From the NCBI GenBank assembly GCA_019420405.1, contig JAHZHF010000021.1:1-21402 (forward strand): a stretch of DNA of 21,402 nt, in the 5' to 3' direction. A program made the translations under genes and the position numbers. Source of the DNA: Clostridiales bacterium (GTDB taxonomy: Bacteria > Bacillota > Clostridia > Lachnospirales > Lachnospiraceae). Below are positions 7,455 through 15,554 of the stretch, in pieces; positions within the stretch are counted from its first letter, which is position 1, and the number at the start of each line of letters is the position of its first letter. A model generated the notes under the pieces. It saw only the letters and a program-made list of their open reading frames with translations. It was not told the DNA's origin and ran no database searches.

Positions 7455-8609
7455 ATGGCGATTAAATCAATAGACATTTTAAATGTCTTGATATTTCAAA
7501 GACAATGGAGAATAAATAATGAGGCTCCTCAAGAAAGAAATGTTCAGAAAGACGATGTCCTGACGGATGGATTCAGGCTGGATTTCTGTGATGGAATTAA
7601 CGTTATAATTGGAGAAAATGGTGTAGGAAAAACAAGTTTATTAAAAATGATATATGCTGCGACACAGTGGTCGAACACGCATACAAATACAGGGAAAACT
7701 AAAGATTTGCTGCGCTATTTTTCAAGCGATATTGCAGATGAAGAGGGGCTTAAGAGTTATAATTCCGAAGAGGGATTCAGCTATTACAGAGTATCAGACG
7801 GAATTCATAAATTTGAATACAGCTTATCCCATAAAGGCATTTTTAATTATGACAATTGGCAGGGGCTGAATATATCGTCAGTAATGATCCCGACAACAGA
7901 AATGCTTTCCCATTCCAGAAGTTTCCTGGCCTTAAATGAAAAGTTTAATATGCCGTTTGACGGGACGCAGGTAGACATTATCGTGAACGCTTCACTGCCT
8001 GAAACAAGAAAGATACCTGAAAATATGCAAGGGATTTTAGCAAAAATAAGTAAAGCAATTGGCGGAAAAATTGTATTTGAAAATGACATTTTTTATGTGG
8101 TGAAGGAAAATGGAAGAAAAACAGAATTCTCTTTAGAGGCAGAAGGCTTGAGAAAACTGGGGCTTCTCTGGAAGCTGATCCGGAATGGAGTGCTGGAAAA
8201 AGATTCTATTTTGCTTTGGGATGAACCGGAGGCAAATTTGAATCCAGAATTATATCCATTAGTAGTAGAGATATTACTGGAGCTGGCTAAAAAGGGAGTT
8301 CAGGTTTTTGTGGCAACACACAGCTATAATTTTGCCAAGTATCTTGAAATTTCCAGAGAACAAAGGGAACAGGTACTATTTCATAATTTATATATCAGCT
8401 CTTCGGAACTGCCGGAAAATATCAATTGGTCTTTAAAAAATAAAGAGGGAAGAGAAAGCGGGGTTTGCAGCCAGTCAGCATACAGAATGGAGGATTTAAA
8501 ACCGAATCATATCTTAATTGCAGATGATAAACTTTTAGAGGCTTCATATCAACAGTCGATTAAAGAGATTGATGAAAGAATTAAAGAAAAGGATAAACTG
8601 AATGAATAA
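7455..8609 (+). CDS. ABC/AAA-type ATPase of a two-gene islet (candidate defence ATPase)
   Basis: This 384-residue soluble ATPase resembles the AAA_15/AAA_21 (OLD- and RecF-like) group found in many defence systems. Walker A is GENGVGKT (53-60), an ABC-like signature sits near 226-235 (SLEAEGLRKLG), Walker B is ILLWDEPEAN (252-261), and a switch histidine appears in VATHS (286-290). The C-terminus (about 365-384) is charged and helical. No membrane segment, TOPRIM or nuclease domain is visible. A GGGAGAGG ribosome binding site lies 8 nt before ATG 7455. The last 8 nt overlap the PIN gene (ATGAATAA), so the two act together. The sequence is clearly richer in A and T than its neighbours, which suggests transfer. 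The ATPase fold is certain; the biological role is inferred. Confidence 0.85.
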   Translation: MAIKSIDILNVLIFQRQWRINNEAPQERNVQKDDVLTDGFRLDFCDGINVIIGENGVGKTSLLKMIYAATQWSNTHTNTGKTKDLLRYFSSDIADEEGLKSYNSEEGFSYYRVSDGIHKFEYSLSHKGIFNYDNWQGLNISSVMIPTTEMLSHSRSFLALNEKFNMPFDGTQVDIIVNASLPETRKIPENMQGILAKISKAIGGKIVFENDIFYVVKENGRKTEFSLEAEGLRKLGLLWKLIRNGVLEKDSILLWDEPEANLNPELYPLVVEILLELAKKGVQVFVATHSYNFAKYLEISREQREQVLFHNLYISSSELPENINWSLKNKEGRESGVCSQSAYRMEDLKPNHILIADDKLLEASYQQSIKEIDERIKEKDKLNE

Positions 8610-9135
8610 TAAGGTAATTATGGATACTAACGTAGCGGTAAAAGCTGCAACTCCTCCGGGAAAATGCAAAGAGGAAGAACTGAAAATGCAAAAAACATGC
8701 ATGAAGTTTATAAAAAACTTTACGGATAATCCGGAGAGTAAGCTGGTAATTGATACGGATTATGAAATTATAAGAGAATACAGAAACAGAGTTCCAGGTA
8801 ACACAAATATTGGAAAAATATTCTGGCGCTGGTTCAATGCATATGCAGGCCGTATTTCTTCTGAGGATATTGTAAAGCTGGAAAAAGATTCAGATGGTAA
8901 TTATCTTATGTTTCCGATGGAACAGAGAACGAAAGATTTTGACTATAGTGACAGGAAATTTATAGCGTTAGCAAAAGCGCATCCGGAACATCCTCCTATT
9001 ATAGAAGCGGCGGACGGAAAATGGCTTGGCTATAGAGATATTTTTGAGGAATATGGAATACATATAAAGTTTCTGGATCTGGATTATGCAACAATGATGT
9101 ATAAGCGTAAGATCGTGGATAAACGGAGATCCTAA
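8602..9135 (+). CDS. PIN-domain-like ribonuclease, partner of the upstream ATPase
   Basis: This 177-residue protein starts with VIMDTNV, the classic first strand of a PIN nuclease with Asp8. Further candidate metal-binding acids fit the fold in order: Glu55 or Glu59 (DTDYEIIREY), Asp117 (DYSDRKFIALA) and Asp138 (IIEAADGKWL). PIN proteins are usually metal-dependent RNases, often toxins. Here no small VapB-like antitoxin is adjacent; the partner is the ATPase it overlaps by 8 nt. AAAAGGA lies 8 nt before ATG 8602. I infer an effector nuclease gated by the ATPase, as in other ATPase-plus-nuclease defence pairs, but do not recognise a named system. A housekeeping RNA role is possible. Confidence 0.75.
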   Translation: MNNKVIMDTNVAVKAATPPGKCKEEELKMQKTCMKFIKNFTDNPESKLVIDTDYEIIREYRNRVPGNTNIGKIFWRWFNAYAGRISSEDIVKLEKDSDGNYLMFPMEQRTKDFDYSDRKFIALAKAHPEHPPIIEAADGKWLGYRDIFEEYGIHIKFLDLDYATMMYKRKIVDKRRS

Positions 9136-9402
9136 ATATGTTTTATAAATTTCCTTCTATTCCCTATATAGGGTTAAAATATGTCATTTCCTGACAGCCC
9201 CTTCTTTTGTGATATATTTTGTAGTGCACATTTTTTATGTTTGAACTCTTCCTAACTTTCCTGAAAGGTAAAATTGTTTGAATTGACAGATACCTCGGGG
9301 GGGGGTATAATGTATTCCGTATATATTGCTTGATGAGTATGGCTGGAAAATGAAATCAGATAAGTCTGATCAATTACAATTAGGGAAAAGGAGAACAAAG
9401 GA
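9136..9402 (+). other. AT-rich intergenic region upstream of the surface protein
   Basis: These 267 bp hold a perfect 12-bp palindrome CCCTATATAGGG (9162-9173), the poly-G promoter and a 5' leader with the dyad ATCAGA-TAAG-TCTGAT (9355-9370). No clear terminator for the PIN gene and no gene were seen. I found no group II intron domain V-like hairpin here. Confidence 0.6.
9283..9311 (+). promoter_or_regulatory. Consensus promoter with a nine-G tract in the spacer
   Basis: TTGACA (9283-9288) and TATAAT (9306-9311) are both perfect and exactly 17 bp apart. The last nine spacer bases (9297-9305) are all G. A homopolymer of this length in this place can change by slippage, altering spacer length and promoter strength. 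It would drive the surface protein at 9403, with a leader of about 85 nt and AAGGAG (9388-9393) 9 nt before the ATG. Confidence 0.85.
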
Positions 9403-12400
9403 ATGAGAAAATTAGCGCTGGCGCTTGCCTTTTCTCTTGTCCTGACAGGCGGTATCTGGACTGGTGCGGGAATCCAGTCGGAGGCCGCAGAGTCGCAGGC
9501 TATTAACGGTCTGGCTGTAAGGACAAAGGAGGAAGTGGCGAGAAAGTATGATGAGCTGATGCCTGATCTGTCTAAAAGCGTTACATACGTTGAAGAGCCC
9601 TCTGTGGAAGCACCGTATGCATTGGGCCAGGTGTCTGAGGAGGATTTGCAGGCGGGCCTTGATGCAGTGAATCTTGTGAGATATATTGCAGGGCTGCCGG
9701 ATGATATTACGCTGAATGAGGACTATAATTCTCTGACGCAGCACGCTTCAGTTGTAAATGCGGCAAATGATGTCTTATCTCATTATCCTGCGCAGCCGGA
9801 GGGGATGGACTCAGAGTTTTACAGCACCGGGCAGACAGGGGCAAGGCGTTCTAATATTGGTGCCGGATATCGGAATATGGCAGATTCGGTAATAAGAGGT
9901 TATATGGATGATTCGGACAGCTCAAACATTGACCGTGTAGGACATCGCCGCTGGATATTAAACCCGGCAATGACAGAAACGGGATTTGGATATGCGGATT
10001 CGCCTGACAGCATATATGGAGCATATACGGCAATGTACTCGACGGATCGGCAGAGAGCATCATATAATGTGGATTATGTAGCCTGGCCGGCGGCTGTGAC
10101 CCCAACAGAGATATATCGTTATACTCCAGCCTTTAGTGTCAGCCTGAATGAAACATATAGGGTTGATGAAGACCAGGTTACTGTTACAATTCACAGTCAG
10201 AAAGAAAATAAGGATTATGTGTTCGGGAAGAACGCAGGAAATGATTCGGCAGGACAGTTTTATGTGTCTGTTGGCATCTATTCTAATATCATGGGAATGT
10301 CAGGATCAACAATAATATTTATGCCGGACGGACATACCTTTGAAAAGGACGACGTTCTGACAATCAGTATTGACGGAATTACAAAAGGCGGTGCAGATGC
10401 TTCCTTTGATTATACAGTGGAGCTTTTCTCGGCAGAGGAGATGCTAGGGGATATTAACAAAGAAGTATCGTCTATCTCAGTGAGCGGGCTTACAAAAACA
10501 GAGTATATCGAAGGGGAGAACTTCTCTCTGGACGGCGGTGTCGTAACAGTAAATTATGATAACGGAACGACTGAACAGGTCAAATTGACGACTGATATGC
10601 TTGCGGCTGCCCCTGATATGAGTAAGATTGGAACGCAGACCATAACAGTAAACTATGGCGGTAAGACCACATCATTTACTATTGAGGTTCGTGCAAAGCA
10701 GCTTCAGAAAGTAGAACTGACAGTTCCGGGTAAAATCGAGTATACAGAAGGAGAGGCACTTGATCTGACGGGAGGAAGCCTGAAACTTACATATGATAAT
10801 GGAACGATAGAGAACATCAATCTGACTGAAGATATGGTCAGTGGCTATGATGCATCTTTGACAGGAAAACAGACACTGACGGTTTCGTATGGCGGCTTTA
10901 CAGAGACGTTTACTGTTACAGTGAATCCACGCCAGGTTACAGGAATCGAGTGGGCTGCAAAACCGGGTAAGACAACCTATGTGGAAGGCCAGGAACTGAA
11001 TCTCTCAGGGGCATATATTACTGTTAATTATGATAATGGGACATCAGAAAAAAGAGCTGTGACAGAAGAGATGGTCAGCGGCTATGACAAAAACAGTGTA
11101 GGCATACAGGACATTACTGTTACAGCAGAGGGCAGAACCCTTACTTTCCAGGTTGAAGTGATTGAGAAGGTTCTGGCAGGAATTGAACTGACATCAAATC
11201 CGTCAAAGATGGAATATATTGTCGGCCAGGCGTTTGATATCAGTGGGGCACAGCTTACTTTGACATACAATGACGGTGAAAAAGTGACTGTTCCGGTTAC
11301 GACAGATATGTTTACAGCTCCGGATATGACGACTACCGGAAGCAAAGACATCAGAATTTCCTATGAAGGATTTGAGACAACTCTGATCATTTCTGTTCGT
11401 GATAAGCAGGCTGTGGGAATCGAGATGAATACACTTCCGGATCAGAGAGAGTACCTGGAGAATAAAGTGGATCAGGTATTTGCAGCAGATGGAGGAAGTA
11501 TTAACGTACTGTATGACAACGAGACAAAGGAAACTGTAGATCTTACAGCGGCTATGTGCAGCGTGGATTTGACAACACCCGGCGAGAAGACGGTAACCGT
11601 TACATATAACGGATTCACTACAACATTTACGGTTATGGTAAATCCAAAATCAGTTGTAGAAGTTGAATGGCTGGAGGAGCCGACTGTTCTTGAGATGAAA
11701 GAAGGAACAGCATTTGTATTCTCAGGAAAACTGCGTGTGACCTATGATAATGGCCGGTCAGAAGAGATTACTCTGACGGAAGAGAATGCAGAGATAGTGA
11801 ATTACAATGCAGACCAGACTGGAGTCCAGAACGTAACAATTTCACTGAAAGGATATAACCTGACAGAGGAAATGCAGGCTGCCCTGACATTTGAAATCGA
11901 AGTGATTCCGAAGGTGGCTGTGGGTATCCAGATTGATAAGCTTCCTGTTACAAAGTATACTGTAGGGGACGAGCTTGATCTGACAGGCCTTGAGGTCAGC
12001 ATTGTATATGACAATGATACGACAGAGAAAATCAGTATCGAGGATGTGCAGATTGTTGCACCGGATATGTCAACTGCAGGTGAAAAAGAAGTCGGCATTA
12101 TGTATCAGCTTAATGAAGAGACGACATTCGGAGCTTCCTTCAAGGTCATGGTAAGCGAGAAGACAGTGAATAATCCGGAAGATGGAAATAACGGTGATAC
12201 ATCGACAGGAAATCCGCCGCAGGGCAACGGGGGATCTTCGGATCAGAAACCGGATGAAGCAAAGGACAGTGGAAATGATTCCGGAAAGAATACCGCGGTT
12301 CAGACAGGTGATGAAACAGGATTTGAAATGTGGATCATGCTGGCGCTGGTAGCCGCAGCTACAGTCGGAATTGTGTCCGGAAGAAAAATTAATAAGAACA

Positions 12401-12405
12401 AATAA
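9403..12405 (+). CDS. Cell-surface protein with CAP domain and seven Big_3-type Ig-like repeats
   Basis: This 1000-residue exported protein has a signal peptide (about 1-29, ending near SEAA). A CAP/SCP-like domain covers about 80-230, with His114 and the HRRWILNP segment (181-188). Seven bacterial Ig-like repeats of Big_3 style follow, each about 75-85 residues, near 355-430, 435-508, 511-587, 590-666, 669-747, 750-835 and 838-918, many carrying YDNGT or YDN. A low-complexity Gly/Asn/Asp/Ser linker (920-965) leads to AVQTGDE (965-971), a hydrophobic helix (about 975-993) and a basic tail (GRKINKNK). The end looks like a variant sortase signal of the QTGD type seen in Clostridia in place of LPXTG. 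Adhesion or cell-wall interaction is likely; the ligand is unknown. Confidence 0.92.
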   Translation: MRKLALALAFSLVLTGGIWTGAGIQSEAAESQAINGLAVRTKEEVARKYDELMPDLSKSVTYVEEPSVEAPYALGQVSEEDLQAGLDAVNLVRYIAGLPDDITLNEDYNSLTQHASVVNAANDVLSHYPAQPEGMDSEFYSTGQTGARRSNIGAGYRNMADSVIRGYMDDSDSSNIDRVGHRRWILNPAMTETGFGYADSPDSIYGAYTAMYSTDRQRASYNVDYVAWPAAVTPTEIYRYTPAFSVSLNETYRVDEDQVTVTIHSQKENKDYVFGKNAGNDSAGQFYVSVGIYSNIMGMSGSTIIFMPDGHTFEKDDVLTISIDGITKGGADASFDYTVELFSAEEMLGDINKEVSSISVSGLTKTEYIEGENFSLDGGVVTVNYDNGTTEQVKLTTDMLAAAPDMSKIGTQTITVNYGGKTTSFTIEVRAKQLQKVELTVPGKIEYTEGEALDLTGGSLKLTYDNGTIENINLTEDMVSGYDASLTGKQTLTVSYGGFTETFTVTVNPRQVTGIEWAAKPGKTTYVEGQELNLSGAYITVNYDNGTSEKRAVTEEMVSGYDKNSVGIQDITVTAEGRTLTFQVEVIEKVLAGIELTSNPSKMEYIVGQAFDISGAQLTLTYNDGEKVTVPVTTDMFTAPDMTTTGSKDIRISYEGFETTLIISVRDKQAVGIEMNTLPDQREYLENKVDQVFAADGGSINVLYDNETKETVDLTAAMCSVDLTTPGEKTVTVTYNGFTTTFTVMVNPKSVVEVEWLEEPTVLEMKEGTAFVFSGKLRVTYDNGRSEEITLTEENAEIVNYNADQTGVQNVTISLKGYNLTEEMQAALTFEIEVIPKVAVGIQIDKLPVTKYTVGDELDLTGLEVSIVYDNDTTEKISIEDVQIVAPDMSTAGEKEVGIMYQLNEETTFGASFKVMVSEKTVNNPEDGNNGDTSTGNPPQGNGGSSDQKPDEAKDSGNDSGKNTAVQTGDETGFEMWIMLALVAAATVGIVSGRKINKNK

Positions 12406-12434
12406 AGGCTGTTCCGGGAAATGAGAAGATTATA

Positions 12435-12479
12435 AAAAGAACGCTATGATTCGAGAAATGAATCATAGCGTTCTTTTTT
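12435..12479. terminator. Bidirectional terminator between convergent genes
   Basis: A perfect 16-bp stem, AAGAACGCTATGATTC (12437-12452) with its complement at 12460-12475, encloses a 7-nt loop. It is flanked by an A-run on the left and a T-run on the right, so it works on both strands. It ends the surface-protein gene from the left and the K+ channel gene from the right. Confidence 0.9.
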
Positions 12480-12536
12480 ATCCTGGCCTGCAAGGATGAG
12501 CCAGACCCCATGTGTTTAGACGCCTGGCTGATCTGT

Positions 12537-13742
12537 TCAGATCTCCAGCTCATCCGCATTCGGTATATACATTTGTGTATACAGAATCACCATATCCCCT
12601 TCCCTCAGGATCATATTTCCATTGGGGATCATGACCCGCTCTTTCCGTTTCACAAGCACGATGACGGAGTGTCTGGAGATATCCAGTTCCCGGATGCGGT
12701 GGCCGTTCCAGGGGTTGTTTTTCTCCAGGACGATTTCCTTTAGCCGGATATGTTCTTTATCGTGGAAGGATTCCGCAGCCAGCACCATGACGTCGTCAGC
12801 CCGCAGCACGAGATTCCCCCGGGGTACGAGGACTTTGTGATTCCGCTGGATTACGGCTACGATTACACGTTCCGGGAGGTGAAGCTGCCGGATGCTTTTG
12901 TTGATCCAGGGGTCGCGGTCGGTAAGATGAATCTTAATAAAGTGTACGTCTTCCTCCCGGCCGTATTCGCTCATTCGCTTGATCCGGGAATACTGATCTA
13001 CGAATCCGGCAGATATGATACCGGTTGGGATGGCCACCATCCCCACTCCGAGAAATGTGATAAATATGCCGAACAGCTTTCCCAGCGGAGTGATCGGATA
13101 AATATCCCCATACCCGACGGTCAGCAGTGTAGACGCCGCCCACCAGATTCCGGAGAATGCATTTTCGAAGATCTCCGGCTGAGCCTCATGTTCCAGGCTG
13201 TACATGCACAGGCTGGATGCGAGCATCAGGATCAGGATGATGAATACGGAGGAAAAGAGCTGCTGCTTTTTCCCGCGGATAACGTCAGAAATCAGCCTGA
13301 ATGAATCATAATACGAGTTGATTCGAAACAGCCGGAATACCCTCATGATTCTGAGCATTCGGAAGGCGACGGCTCCCGAAGGAAAAAAGAAGGGCAGGTA
13401 ATATGGCAGGAAAGAGAGCATGTCTACAATCCCGGTGAATGAGGCCATATATTTCAGCGCCGCGCGGGCGGGTTTCAGTTCTGGATAGGAATACTTTGCC
13501 GTCCATAGCCGCAGAAGATAGTCGATGCAGAAGGAAGCTACGGTGACCTGCTCTACGGTAATCAGCAAGGAGCCGTACTTTGTCCGGTAAGTCTCGTAAG
13601 TATATAAAATACTGACCGCGAGGTTCAGAATGATAAAAAACATATATATGGAATCATAGATACGCCCTGCACGGTCAAATCCGGTCCGCACTTCCACGAC
13701 TTCGTAGACCCGATACCGGAAGTGATCATTTCTTTTGCCCAT
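12537..13742 (-). CDS. Voltage-gated-type potassium channel with two TrkA_C domains
   Basis: This 401-residue membrane protein has six transmembrane helices. S4 carries spaced arginines (RMLRIMRVFRLFR, about 128-140), the pore loop contains the selectivity filter TVGYGD (208-213), and S6 follows. The cytoplasmic C-terminus has two repeats resembling TrkA_C/RCK_C (about 266-324 and 334-390), each with a PxxNLVLRADD or PNGNMILREGD-like core. No Rossmann RCK_N (NAD-binding) domain is present. ATG 13740-13742 was chosen because GAGGGGGA (13751-13758) lies 8 nt upstream and the protein then starts just before S1. An in-frame ATG at 13856 would add 38 residues across a hairpin and is unlikely. The role is K+ flux and membrane potential; the ligand of the TrkA_C pair is unknown. 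Confidence 0.9.
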   Translation of the reverse strand: MGKRNDHFRYRVYEVVEVRTGFDRAGRIYDSIYMFFIILNLAVSILYTYETYRTKYGSLLITVEQVTVASFCIDYLLRLWTAKYSYPELKPARAALKYMASFTGIVDMLSFLPYYLPFFFPSGAVAFRMLRIMRVFRLFRINSYYDSFRLISDVIRGKKQQLFSSVFIILILMLASSLCMYSLEHEAQPEIFENAFSGIWWAASTLLTVGYGDIYPITPLGKLFGIFITFLGVGMVAIPTGIISAGFVDQYSRIKRMSEYGREEDVHFIKIHLTDRDPWINKSIRQLHLPERVIVAVIQRNHKVLVPRGNLVLRADDVMVLAAESFHDKEHIRLKEIVLEKNNPWNGHRIRELDISRHSVIVLVKRKERVMIPNGNMILREGDMVILYTQMYIPNADELEI

Positions 13743-13779
13743 TTGAGCAGTCCCCCTCTTCTTTGCGCTGTTCCAAAGC

Positions 13780-13818
13780 AACAGTTCAGCCCGCGCCATT
13801 CCCGATGGCTGAACTGTT
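13780..13818. repeat. Inverted repeat in the K+ channel leader
   Basis: AACAGTTCAGCC (13780-13791) pairs perfectly with GGCTGAACTGTT (13807-13818) around a 15-nt loop. An alternative stem GCCAT (13795-13799) with ATGGC (13805-13809) shares bases with it, so the two cannot form fully together. It lies 22 bp upstream of the channel's ribosome binding site. A third copy of the 12-mer is at 15553. Confidence 0.75.
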
Positions 13819-13842
13819 ATGTTCAAAAAGTTTTCTCCCTTC

Positions 13843-13871
13843 ATTGTACTATACATTCCAGACTTTATCTA
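13843..13871 (-). promoter_or_regulatory. Predicted promoter for the K+ channel gene
   Basis: On the minus strand, TAGATA (13866-13871, 4/6) and TACAAT (13843-13848, 5/6) are 17 bp apart. It overlaps the promoter of the divergent gene. Confidence 0.4.
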
Positions 13872-13878
13872 TTATAAT
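13850..13878 (+). promoter_or_regulatory. Predicted promoter for the asparagine synthase gene
   Basis: TATACA (13850-13855, 4/6) and a perfect TATAAT (13873-13878) are 17 bp apart. It shares most of its length with the minus-strand promoter, so the two genes may compete for polymerase. Confidence 0.5.
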
Positions 13879-14021
13879 AAATTCATACGGTTCGGCCATT
13901 TGCGGGGGGATCTGTAAAGCAGCATTATCTCCCGGGAGATATGGTGAACTGCACTCTGACACCAGAAAAATGATCAGAATAACGATCAGGAACATGATCG
14001 GAAGAACGGAGAGAACTACAG

Positions 14022-15554
14022 ATGACAACAATCAAAGAATACAGAGGACACATCAGAAACTGGGAAGAGCTTTGCGAGAGGCTTGAGATCCCGCTTACGC
14101 TTACGAGAGAGGAGCGGGAAGAGCGAATCCTGATCCGGGCATACGAGACGTGGGGACACGAGATGGCGGACCATATGCACGGGATGTTCGCATTCGCTCT
14201 GTGGGATGATGAGAAGGAGGAACTGTTCTGCCTGAGAGACCAGTTCGGTACGAAGCCATTTTACTATTATGAGACGGCAGACGGGAACCTGCTGTACGGT
14301 ACAACGATTCGCGGGATTATGGAGCAGCCCGGCTTTGTGAAAGAGCTGAACGAGGAGATGCTCCAGATTTACCTGACTCTGACATATGTGGCAGGCGAGA
14401 ATACATTTTTCAGGGGACTTAAAAAGCTGATGCCGGGGCGCTATCTTGTCTGGAAAAACGGAAGACTTACGATCACTCGTTATTGGAAGCCGGAGTTCCA
14501 TCCGGATGAGAGTAAGACGCTGGAAGAATGGGCGGATGAGATCCATTCGACGATTCAGGAGATTATGCCTGAGGTAAAGGATAAGAATGAGACGGCGGAG
14601 TCTTTCCTGTCAGGAGGAGTGGACTCTTCGTATGTGCTGGCGATGTCCGATGTGGAGATGACAGATTCATGCGGTTACGAAGAGGCGAGATTCGATGAGT
14701 CCGGTCTGGCGAAGGAGACGGCTGATATCCTGGGACGGAAGAATTCCAGATGCCTGATCACCCCGGAGGAATATTTTGCCATTGTGCCGTATGTGATGTA
14801 TCACATGGAGCAGCCGCTGGGAGACGCTTCTGCGATCGCTTTTGCAATTGCCTGCAGGGCGACGGCAGAGCACACGAAACTCTGCTATTCCGGTGAGGGC
14901 GCGGATGAATTCTTTGGAGGTTATAACATGTACCGCAACGCAGAACGCTATGGGGATAACCTGAAGACGTTCTACGTGGGAAATACCAATATCATGAAAG
15001 AGGATGAGAAGAAGCGCATCCTTAAGAAATACGATCCGGACGTCCTTCCTATTGAGCTTGTAAGAAGCATTTATGAGGAGACGGAAGGGGATGACCCGCT
15101 GACAAAGATGTCCAACGTGGATATTCAGATCTGGCTGGAAGGCGACATTTACCTGAATGTGGACAAGATGAGCACTGCGGCGGGGCTGGAGATCAGGATG
15201 CCATTGACAGACCGCAGGATTTTCAGCATCGCTTCCAGGATGCCGTCCAGGTTCAAGGTCAATGAGGAACAGAATAAGGTGGCATTCCGTACTGCTGCTG
15301 CAAAGGTGCTGCCGGAAGAGATCGCTTTTAGAAAGAAATTGGGATTCATCGTGCCGATCCGTATCTGGATGGCGGATGAGAGATATAATGGCGATGTGCG
15401 CAGGCTGTTTGAGAGCGAGATCGCGGAGAAGTTCTTTAACGTGGATGAGATCCGGGCGATCTTCGACGACTATGTGGGAGGAAATTCGGACAACTGGAGA
15501 AAAGTCTGGACGATATATACATTCCTTGTGTGGTATGAGGAATACTTTAAATAA
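14022..15554 (+). CDS. Asparagine synthase homologue lacking the N-terminal glutaminase nucleophile
   Basis: The C-terminal ATP-pyrophosphatase domain is complete, with SGGVDSS (197-203) and GEGADEFFGGY (291-301), so aspartate activation and amide formation look possible. The N-terminus is short: canonical AsnB begins Met-Cys with Cys as the glutaminase nucleophile, while this one begins MTTIKEYRGHIRNWEELC and enters the domain at the equivalent of IYNY..LREEL, roughly 70-80 residues late. RDQFGTKPFYYY (72-83) of the glutaminase half remains. GGAGAG lies 8 nt before ATG 14022, so this is the real start. The likely outcome is use of free ammonia, or an amide-forming role on another substrate. 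I recall similar short proteins in Lachnospiraceae, so it may be a family and not a damaged gene. Confidence 0.85.
   Translation: MTTIKEYRGHIRNWEELCERLEIPLTLTREEREERILIRAYETWGHEMADHMHGMFAFALWDDEKEELFCLRDQFGTKPFYYYETADGNLLYGTTIRGIMEQPGFVKELNEEMLQIYLTLTYVAGENTFFRGLKKLMPGRYLVWKNGRLTITRYWKPEFHPDESKTLEEWADEIHSTIQEIMPEVKDKNETAESFLSGGVDSSYVLAMSDVEMTDSCGYEEARFDESGLAKETADILGRKNSRCLITPEEYFAIVPYVMYHMEQPLGDASAIAFAIACRATAEHTKLCYSGEGADEFFGGYNMYRNAERYGDNLKTFYVGNTNIMKEDEKKRILKKYDPDVLPIELVRSIYEETEGDDPLTKMSNVDIQIWLEGDIYLNVDKMSTAAGLEIRMPLTDRRIFSIASRMPSRFKVNEEQNKVAFRTAAAKVLPEEIAFRKKLGFIVPIRIWMADERYNGDVRRLFESEIAEKFFNVDEIRAIFDDYVGGNSDNWRKVWTIYTFLVWYEEYFK

Larger units (their letters stand above)
13743..14021. other. 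Divergent intergenic region between the K+ channel and asnB-like genes
   Basis: These 279 bp contain a 12-bp perfect inverted repeat in the channel leader, overlapping divergent promoters near 13843-13878, and a 5' leader of about 135 nt for the asparagine synthase gene. No additional gene was seen. Confidence 0.6.

Noticed and set aside
9136..9402. Search for a group II intron 3' end (domain V/VI) after the PIN gene
   Set aside because: No domain V-like hairpin was seen, so a complete intron carrying the ATPase-PIN pair as cargo is not supported.
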